DNA of 28,068 bases, taken from assembly GCF_000485595.1 (NCBI RefSeq), contig NW_014577193.1:456859-484926 (forward strand). The letters are read 5' to 3'. Under the pieces are notes generated by a model, which was given only the letters and a program-made list of their open reading frames with translations, was not told where the DNA came from and ran no database searches. Position 1 is the stretch's first letter. Each line of letters begins with the position of its first letter. This DNA is from Priapulus caudatus (lineage: Eukaryota > Priapulida > Priapulimorpha > Priapulimorphida > Priapulidae). A program made the translations under genes and the position numbers. Shown here one piece after another: positions 22,201 to 28,068 of the stretch.

Positions 22201-23730
22201 CCTGACGCGATCAAGAATCACATGAAAAGGGAGTTCTATAACAGTGCTGAGGTTAGGGTGAGAGTGACTAGACCGATGAGAAATAAAATGTTGTAATTAA
22301 GAGATAAGCCCTACCGACACGTGGGTAGTTGTACGACACCACACTTACATTGGGAGGATGCCATACGTCAAACACACCGGCCATTGTGAGGAGGCGTCGT
22401 CGTTCGCCACAACATTTTTCCGGGTCAGATTTCACGCGTTCGTACATTTGCTTGTCCGTCTGTTCTCCCTCCGACTTTTCTGACTGTGGCGGTTCCTGTT
22501 TAATGTTTACCGACTCTGTCGCTTCCTTCTTAACCTTATTTGATTGTGGTGACTCCTGTTTCACGTTTTTTAATTGTGTTCGTTCTTCTTCGATGTTTTC
22601 GGAATGTGGCGGATTCTGTTCAACGTTTTCTAACCGTGACGTTTCCTCTTTAAGTTTTTCCGACAGTGATGGTTCCACTTTAATATTCACTAACTCTGCT
22701 GGCTGGCCCTCGTTCTTGCCTGACTGTAAAGGTTCCTCTTTCTCATCTTCTACTTCTGCTAGTTTCATTTCAATACGACTGATATCATCTGTTGTGGACT
22801 TTTCTGTAGCACAGAAAGACTCGGGAGAATTTACTTTGAAGTAAACAAAGTAAGGCTGCTTGGGGGTTGTGTCCCTTTTCCACTCGTAGAATCTGCAGTG
22901 AGCAGAAACAAATTACATGAGAAATATGAATTTATGCACTTCTGATATAATGATATAATACCTTGGGTATCTCATATCCAACCACACATGCATATATCAA
23001 CCACGCATGCAGCAGTATAAAGACAAACAGTTCAAGACATATATGAGTGGCAGATACTATCAAAGCCCCAAGGACACATAAATCTACAAATATACAGGCT
23101 ACTGTGTGTGGTAACAAAGTTGCCAGTCTTCAAATTAGAATAAAAGAATAACATAAACCTAAATAATAACAATAATAACAGTACCGGTATGTACAATAAT
23201 AGAAAGAATAAGAGTAGAAAGGTTTTATTAGTGTTTTACAAGTGCATACCCGTCTGCCAGCACGACACATCGTCGACCTTTCTGCAGGGGATTGCGAAAT
23301 GACGGTTTCTGAAGCATGCTTTCGCTTCTGCAGTTGTTCAGGCTGAGGCCAACAGTCTTTGGGTCACCCTTGTGCCACGATGGCACCAGACCCCAGCACA
23401 TTGGCATCACAATTCGCTCCAGCACTGGTTCAGCCGACTTCACTTGAAAATGTTTGCCAGATACCAACACCGGGCTGTGAAAATACGCGATAGACAATGT
23501 ATTATGTTCGCACACTGACACAAATATACATGGGTACGTATATATTTTAGGAAAGAGGGGTTTTTTACTCTGTATTTACTGTAGTAACTCACGTATAACA
23601 GGTTGGGGCTATGTTGTAAGAAGCATTATATTCTCCACCATTAGGTGCATCTTTCCAAGCAGGCTCTTTCCATGTGTCGTCTTTTCCTTTGTATCTACAG
23701 ATCTTGCAGATATTTTTAGGATCCAATGTA
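19261..23730 (-). CDS. HMCES: HMCES, abasic-site DNA-protein crosslink shield (SRAP domain), lacking first exon
   Basis: Predicted nuclear SRAP-domain protein. HMCES family members recognise single-stranded DNA and crosslink abasic sites through Cys2, protecting replication forks. Exons in order are 23593-23730, 23250-23474, 22349-22892, 21881-22027, 19853-19971 and 19261-19483 (stop TAG 19261-19263). All have GT-AG junctions and matching phases. Landmarks: GGEYNASYNIAPT in the first visible exon; MCWGLVPSWHK, NNCRSE and KGRRCVVLADG in the second; FYEW and later RLLTMAGVFDVWHPPN in the third; DPLYTYSVITVDS and IHHRIPAIL in the fourth; TTVVNNSRNN in the fifth. The conserved catalytic-site Asn, Glu and His are present. 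The last exon has two LxSWL motifs (GRLESWLAK and PLMSWLQKGKRK), comparable to the C-terminal LLEQWL tail of human HMCES, a region linked to PCNA binding, and ends in a basic stretch. The upstream exon, expected to encode about seven residues beginning Met-Cys-Gly-Arg, was not found. The visible part is about 464 codons against 354 in human; the excess is mainly the repeat insert at 22451-22747. Confidence 0.95.
19592..19643. repeat. Short inverted repeat (14-bp arms)
   Basis: caagagtccataat at 19592-19605 and its exact inverted copy at 19630-19643, in the last HMCES intron. Small and of unknown meaning. Confidence 0.75.
19998..20062. repeat. TA and TATG microsatellites
   Basis: Alternating TA runs followed by tatgtatgtatgtatgta, in the HMCES intron next to the 95-base repeat. 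Confidence 0.9.
20065..20159. repeat. 95-base dispersed repeat, copy 2 (in HMCES intron)
   Basis: Identical to 18061-18155. It follows directly on a tatg-type microsatellite at 20043-20062 and lacks the foldback left half present next to copy 1. Full identity suggests recent copying. Confidence 0.95.
20160..20939. other. HMCES intron sequence, nothing recognised
   Basis: AT-rich intronic DNA without inverted repeats or coding features that I could identify. Confidence 0.5.
20940..21095 (-). CDS. Unrecognised coding-like tail inside HMCES intron (52 codons including stop)
   Basis: On the minus strand a possible splice acceptor (actactgccattcag) is followed by an open frame starting HWWEACKRRRT. 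It continues through an Asp/Ser-rich acidic stretch (RSDDDEGLSDNDG) to a Gln-rich end and a TGA stop at 20940-20942. Composition (basic patch, then acidic tail) looks like a real protein C-terminus rather than noise. I do not recognise the family. It lies in the 19972-21880 intron of HMCES on the same strand, directly next to an inverted-repeat element, so it may be the end of a transposon-encoded or captured gene, a nested gene, or an alternative exon. No upstream exon was identified, and an in-frame stop lies just before the proposed acceptor. Confidence 0.35.
   Translation of the reverse strand, partial: HWWEACKRRRTSNVHTRDPSDDPARSDDDEGLSDNDGPALNTQDLLQQASQ
21117..21266. repeat. Foldback with 28-bp arms in HMCES intron
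   Basis: Arms 21117-21144 and 21239-21266 are inverted copies with one mismatch (27 of 28), core ctcgctgggagattgga. The spacer is 94 bases. Flanking duplication not identified. Confidence 0.85.
21326..21760. mobile_element. 435-bp TIR element in HMCES intron
   Basis: Terminal bases tatagagggttccgc (21326-21340) and gcggaaccctctata (21746-21760) are perfect 15-base inverted repeats. The TATA at each end would fit a TA target duplication as made by Tc1/mariner-type transposases, but the boundary is ambiguous. No transposase inside. The left part holds a TA run. Confidence 0.75.
22451..22747 (-). repeat. In-frame 60-bp minisatellite in HMCES: five 20-residue units with SUMO-like motifs
   Basis: Within the 22349-22892 exon, codons 49-147 form five units at an exact 20-codon spacing. 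Units two to five each start with Asn (codons 69, 89, 109, 129). The unit pattern is roughly N-I/V-K-x-E-P/S-P-x-S-E/N-K followed by an acidic, hydrophilic stretch. Psi-K-x-E matches are IKVE (70-73), VKQE (110-113), VKKE (120-123) and IKQE (130-133); the first unit is degenerate and the third reads VEQN. The block falls between the YFVYF strand and RLLTMAG, where human HMCES has a short loop that itself contains IKTE. Confidence 0.93.
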
Positions 23731-24995
23731 CTGAAAAGATTTTTAATAAGAAATTAATCAAATAGTCTCTTCATTTACTTAAAGCCAAACAAAAGTTGTG
23801 TTTTCAGTTAACAGACCACCTTCATTCACTTGCCATGGTTGGTAACGATTCCATGCAGTCTGTAGTTCCCGGAGTTACTATCCCGGCGTGGTTGTGTGAG
23901 ACATGCCGACAGGGGGATGGTGTTGTCATCCGGTGTGTTCTCCTCTTCCAGGGTTGTTTTCTGATAATGCTACCTCACCTTGTTTGAGTGCTTAGGAGTG
24001 GTGTAGCTAAGGCTGGACTGGTTCCCAGGTGCGTTTGAGCCGCTAGGGCCAAGCGCAACTCTGGGCATCCGGAGCTCCGTGGGGGGCCAGGATGACAAGT
24101 CTCTCGCCAGCCGCTTGTTTCGGGCGGGCGCATAGGGGCTCTTGCGGTTCCTGACCTGTATTAACGCAGACGTGGGAGCCAGGTGGCCGGCGTTGCGAGG
24201 TAGGGGCAAGGTGCGGGTTCCATACTGCTACGTTCCCGTGTTGTTCGGCCAAGCGACAACCCCCTATGGTCCGTGGAATGTTGAACCGTACTGATTCGAG
24301 CAGTGGCTGTTGGAGGCATCCGAGGTAGTTGCATCACGTGTGTTCTCTAGCCGGCTGGTACCGCGCTACTCACCCACAGGCATTCAGATTTATTACCCTT
24401 GATCGGAACGAGTTTGGGGCTTGTTCTCCATTAGAGTGTCGGAGTTTGAGCCAGATTCCGGGGTTTTGTAGTGAAACTCCAGAATCCGCACCATTTGATG
24501 GTCGAGGGAGTGGTTTGTAAACTCCAACGTATTTCACGAGCTGGGAACTGATAGGGTTTCAGGCCTATAGGGGGAAGGCTGATATTGCTTGTGTTCACAT
24601 GTTACGTAGCACGTTATGAGTGTGTTTCAGGTCATTTCAGGTCAGGCAGGGAGCGAGACGGCGAGCAGAAGATGGGTATCTGAGAGAGTCCTGATTGTCC
24701 TGTAAAGGTAATGGGGGAGAAAACGAGGTGAGTTGCACAAGGCACTGTGGTTGTGAATCACCATGCACCCATTTGGATTGACCGTGAGGGTCGAGTGTTG
24801 TCGACGGTGATAGTCTTGCGCCTGCGCAGACATGCACGGCTAAAAACTAATGGGCGCATTGCCTCCATGTTTACTGTTGCAGCCGTGCGGCAGATGTCCT
24901 GGGCAGACATGGCGGCCGTCCCGGTTGGCGAGAAGAACCAGCCACCCGGAAATGAGCACCCGGACGGCGGAGCGGAGGCCCAGAAGACGGCGTCG
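23731..24995. other. GC-richer region upstream of HMCES, function unclear
   Basis: From about 23830 to 24995 the base composition is clearly more GC-rich than the flanks, with CpG-containing patches at 24050-24250 and 24790-24995. It should include the HMCES promoter and first exon if these lie close, but no Met-Cys-Gly-Arg exon with a matching donor was found. Short open frames on both strands look random. A tRNA-promoter-like pair (tagctaaggctgg near 24004, gtttgagcc near 24034) is weak. Confidence 0.45.
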
Positions 24996-25529
24996 ATGGT
25001 GCATTTTTCAAGACTAGAACTTCCAAACTGGGTTTATTCCAAACACGAACCTTTCTCCGCTATCCTGGGATTTACTATGTATCACAAATACAATACTGTG
25101 GATTAAACTAATATAACCTGTTACAAAATTTCAAAGCGACAAGTGGCGATATTTCAAGCGCCGTTTCTGTTGACCTGTGACGTACGCATTCCCAATGCGC
25201 ATTATAGCGTTCGGCTAACTTCGGCTCCAAGATCGAATGCATCATGGGATGCCTGCTGTCAGTGATGACGTCACCAGAGCCAGCATGTCAGGCAACACAG
25301 GAGCCGAAGTTAGCCGAATTCTATGCGCATTGGGAATGCGTACGTCACAGGTCAACAGAAATGGCGCTCGAAATATCGCCGCTCGTCGCTTCGAAATTTT
25401 GTAACACTTACAGGTTATATTAGTTTAATACAGAGTATTGTGATACCTAGTAAGTCCCAGGATAGCGGAGAAACGTTCGTGTTCAGAATAAACCCAGTTT
25501 GGAAGTTCTAGTCTCGAAAAACGCACCAT
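24996..25529. mobile_element. Large foldback element with ~230-bp arms
   Basis: The left arm 24996-25228 and the right arm 25300-25529 are inverted copies with modest divergence, starting atggtgc and meeting at cttcggctcc / ggagccgaag around a 71-base centre containing tgatgacgtca. The outer part of each arm, read inward, has a short open frame starting MV-FSRLELPNWVYS in both arms, ended by TAA. No transposase is encoded and no flanking target duplication was seen. A transcript across it would fold into long double-stranded RNA. Confidence 0.85.
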
Positions 25530-25796
25530 AAAACCTCCCCGAGTGAATCACTCAGGGGCTCCTCCAAAGAAAAGATTAGGCTCGCGTTGTAACCCTACTC
25601 TTGTTGGGTTACATTATTAAAAGTGAAACGGAACAATTAAACAAAACAAAACCAATGGTAATTATTACATTGGTATCTACCTTAGTGGTACCCGGTCCCT
25701 GTACAGTGTACAGTTAGTGGCATTTATAAATTATAAAATGAAAACCATTGCATTGGGTCAAGTCACCACAATGAACTAGGGTTTACAAATACTAGA
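25530..25796. other. Spacer between two elements
   Basis: AT-rich, no gene, with short repeats of gtgtac type. Nothing else seen. Confidence 0.5.
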
Positions 25797-25804
25797 GTAA
25801 TAGT

Positions 25805-26593
25805 TAGTGATGGGAATTAGCTGGAATTTCATAATCGATTATCGGTTTCCCTTAACCGATCGATAATCGATTAATAATAGCATAGATTTAATTTAATCTT
25901 ACTTTTTATATATACAATTATACATAGCATTCAATGTTATCATGTTTTATGATCATGTATTAACTCTGTGAAGGTTGCTGTATGTATATCAATGTCTGTT
26001 CCTATACAGTATTTAATCAACTTAAAAAGACATGGTTTAAATGCCTTTATTAAAACATTAAAAGCTTTAAACAAACATGATCAAGACTTGTTCTTTATTA
26101 TAGTAAGTATAAGTTGTTTGTGTTCTCATAGTGTAGGCTGTGTAGCCGAGTTAATGTCCTGCCAATGGAATATCCTCTCCAACACAATGTAACAAACAAT
26201 ACGGAGAGTAGAATCTCATCTACGGATAACAGCTGTGGGACAGTGTCAAACCAAAACAAAGACACTGTCCAATTTGTCCATGTCTAAAAGTACACTAGTA
26301 CAGCTCTGCAATCGAGTTTGCTCGTAGCTACGGATGTGTTTCTGTCAACGCTACTCTCGTAGTGCTCATTAACATTAGTCGTAAGTGTTATCGTAGCATT
26401 AACATTAACATTAACTTTACAATGTTTCTGACAACGGGCCCCTGCAGGACTTGTGCTCTACTTGTCATATCAATTCACACATCGTCAGTACAGTTCCTTG
26501 TTTGTTTGTTTTGACATTTCCGATAATCGATTATCGAATTTGAGACTATAATCGATCGATTTTCGATTATAATCGATCATCAGGACATCACTA
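25805..26593. mobile_element. hAT-like non-autonomous element (789 bp)
   Basis: Ends are tagtgatg (25805-25812) and catcacta (26586-26593), typical of Ac-like hAT termini. Flanking 8-bp repeats gtaatagt (25797-25804) and gtattagt (26594-26601) match at 7 of 8, as expected for hAT. Both subterminal regions are packed with atcgatta/taatcgat palindromes, a pattern seen in hAT elements with transposase-binding clusters. No transposase is encoded. Confidence 0.8.
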
Positions 26594-26639
26594 GTATTAG
26601 TAATAGTAATAGTAATACTAATAGTAATACTAATAGTAC
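26594..26639. repeat. TAG/TAA trinucleotide repeat
   Basis: Repeats of agtaat and related triplets on the plus strand between the hAT-like element and the first telomere-repeat element. Confidence 0.9.
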
Positions 26640-26903
26640 TGCTGATAGGGTCATTGTCCCCCAGGGTACTGCCGGAACGTGCCCCGAGTACAGTCCGGTA
26701 TACCGGAACGTACCCTGGTACTAAATACTACTATCTAATATGCCGGACCGTACCTCGCCTACTCCACTAAACGAGTCTAGGGAGTCGCCTACGCCTACTA
26801 CCTAACTCTAACCCTAACCCTAACACTAACCCTAACCATATTAGCTAGATAGTTACCAGGGTACGTTCCGGCAGTACCCTGGGGGACATAGACCCTATCA
26901 GCA
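26640..26903. mobile_element. TIR element with telomere-like core, copy 1
   Basis: Starts tgctgatagggtc and ends gaccctatcagca. Terminal inverted repeats extend about 40 bases (cccccagggtactgccgg and its inverse). The core has ccctaa repeats at 26802-26838, the animal telomere motif with some variants. Flanking repeats atagtac at 26633-26639 and 26904-26910 are exact over 7 bases, but the surrounding DNA is itself repetitive. It also contains the internal palindrome ccggtataccgg. No coding. Confidence 0.8.
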
Positions 26904-26958
26904 ATAGTACTAGTGTAGTGGTACTGGTACCTACCGGTACTACTACTACTAGTACTAC

Positions 26959-27227
26959 TGCTGAGAGGGTCTATGTCCCCCGGGGTACTGCCGGAACGTA
27001 CCCTGGTACTATCTAACCGAACCGTACCTCGCCTACTCCACTAACGAGTCTAGGGAGTCGCCTACACCTACTCCCTAACCCGAACCCGAACCATAACCCT
27101 AATCGTAACCCTAACCCTAATCCTAACCCTAACGATATCAAATAGTTACCAGGGTACGTTCCGGTATACCGGACCGTCCCCAGGGTACGTTCCGGCAGTA
27201 ACCTGGGGGACATAGACCCTATGAGCA
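26959..27227. mobile_element. TIR element with telomere-like core, copy 2
   Basis: Same orientation and architecture as copy 1: tgctgagagggtc start, gaccctatgagca end, the shared unit aaccgtacctcgcctactcc near 27021, and telomere-like repeats at 27073-27133. Flanking 7-base repeats gtactac lie at 26952-26958 and 27228-27234. The palindromic gtacgttccggtataccgg block is near the right end here but near the left end in copy 1, so the termini have exchanged or inverted. Confidence 0.8.
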
Positions 27228-27770
27228 GTACTACTACTAGTAGTAGTACTAGTTAGTAATAGTACTAGTAGTACGTAATCATATTAAAGACATACGGTAA
27301 TAAAACGGTTCCAAATGAACTTTTATTTTACACGGATATAACCTACATCTTTCCTATGATCTTTCCAACCAGCAATATAAATCTTTGAATCTATTTAATA
27401 TCGCGAAGGACCTTGAACAAATTCGAGGTCGGATTTACGTTTTAACTTTTAGATCGGATACCTAGGCTAGTACTAGTAGTACTAGTACTAGTAGTAGTAG
27501 TAGTAGTAGTACTGGTAGTAGTACTAGTACTAGTAGTAGTAGTAGTAGTAGTAGTAGAGCCGAGGCCCGCCGGGCCTATTCCTGAAACCCGCTCTTCTAA
27601 TTGGCAATTATATTGTTATACTTACTTTTCTGAATTATGTCTATGAATAATTACGCTTTAATGGAGCTGTTAAACAAATCCCACGGCTGAAGACTGGAGT
27701 AATAAGACGCAGGTACAACACGACCCGAAACTTGGACACGGGCATAGACTTCGGTAAGTGTCATAATGGT
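27228..27770. repeat. TAG/CTA trinucleotide repeats and unrecognised spacer
   Basis: Triplet repeats of agtagt/actagt type at 27228-27265 and 27463-27556. Between and after them is plain AT-rich DNA with no gene. Confidence 0.85.
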
Positions 27771-27845
27771 TAGACTGGTACCCGTTCCTTCTCACAAGCT
27801 CGACATAGGGTGTCGAGCTTATGAGAAGGTACCGGTATCAGTCTA
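27771..27845. mobile_element. 75-bp hairpin element A with 9-bp flanking repeats
   Basis: Arms 27771-27805 and 27811-27845 pair at 31 of 35 positions around a 5-base loop taggg. The element starts tagactggtacc and ends cagtcta. Flanking direct repeats cataatggt (27762-27770) and cataagggt (27846-27854) match at 8 of 9. Almost the whole element is stem. Confidence 0.82.
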
Positions 27846-27903
27846 CATAAGGGTCAGAGGTTAGGACGTGATTTCCGGAAGTTCACATGGCACTTCAAAC
27901 TGC

Positions 27904-27985
27904 TAGACTGGTACTCGCTCCCACCTCGATTACTCGATTACCCATCGAGTAACTAAGCCGAGAGGTGAGACCAGGTACCAGTCTA
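27904..27985. mobile_element. 82-bp hairpin element B with 9-bp flanking repeats
   Basis: Same termini as element A (tagactggtac at the left, gtaccagtcta at the right), folding on a centre near 27940, with small bulges. Flanking direct repeats ttcaaactgc (27894-27903) and ttgaaactgc (27986-27995) match at 9 of 10. The stem interior differs from A, so the two share ends rather than being simple duplicates. Confidence 0.82.
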
Positions 27986-28068
27986 TTGAAACTGCATGCA
28001 GAGCCCCCTTCGTACCTACAAGTCATAGTATCACCAAAGATCGTAGAGTGACCACTCATAACCACTCA

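Noticed and set aside
24000-24050. tRNA-derived SINE head (A-box and B-box-like words)
   Set aside because: Both boxes deviate from consensus, and there is no tRNA fold, tail or second copy.
24868-24907. Minus-strand ICRTAAT after an ATG as the missing HMCES first exon
   Set aside because: It lacks the Met-Cys-Gly start, and the possible donor (gtaaac) is weak and in the wrong phase for exon 23593-23730. Most likely coincidence.
24747-25106. 119-codon plus-strand frame running from the GC-rich block into the foldback
   Set aside because: The second half is foldback arm and the first half has no recognisable domain. The part from 24877 could be a 5' exon but nothing confirms it.
1-28068. CRISPR arrays, bacterial operons, rRNA or tRNA genes
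   Set aside because: No regularly spaced repeats with unique spacers, no ribosome-site-led gene runs and no credible tRNA or rRNA fold were seen; content is eukaryotic.

Overview
This window looks like nuclear DNA from a multicellular animal, probably an invertebrate; I cannot place it more finely. It has GT-AG spliced genes from animal families (a carbonyl-reductase-type SDR and the abasic-site shield protein HMCES), a zinc transporter of the ZIP1/2/3 group, a decayed Ty3/gypsy retrotransposon with a tRNA-Leu primer site, many small inverted-repeat elements, telomere-like CCCTAA repeats and an assembly gap of 25 N (11230-11254). All exon models come from reading splice signals and family similarity by eye, with no alignment or transcript data.

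Layout. 1-3512: six minus-strand exons of a CBR1-like gene that runs off the left edge; its first coding exon was not found. The intron after the fifth visible exon is about half a CT/GA tract. 3715-8973: a minus-strand Ty3/gypsy element with a 5' LTR, a tRNA-Leu primer site, an open gag, a repeatedly broken pol and no visible 3' LTR. It lies just upstream of the CBR exons, in the same orientation. 10106-11095: a second, slightly diverged copy of 219-1243 that includes a copy of CBR exon 6, followed by the gap. 11255-16000: AT-rich DNA with element remnants, a 536-bp terminal-inverted-repeat element and a perfect 24-bp hairpin. 16107-17444: a GC-rich, single-exon, minus-strand ZIP transporter gene. 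17470-19260: AT-rich DNA with foldbacks and a 243-bp element.

19261-23730: minus-strand HMCES gene, six exons in consistent phase, lacking only the short exon that should carry Met1-Cys2. Its second-largest intron carries an unrecognised coding-like tail and two inverted-repeat elements. Its largest exon carries five 20-residue repeats rich in SUMO-acceptor-like motifs. 23740-24995 is GC-richer and unexplained. 24996-25529 is a foldback with 230-bp arms. 25805-26593 is a hAT-like element. 26640-27227 holds two related elements with telomere-like cores, set in TAG/CTA trinucleotide repeat. Two very small hairpin elements flanked by imperfect 9-bp direct repeats sit at 27771-27985.

No operon-like logic links the three genes; each is an ordinary housekeeping gene. 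The most unusual content is the repeat expansion inside HMCES and several families of small inverted-repeat elements, some of which may be undescribed.
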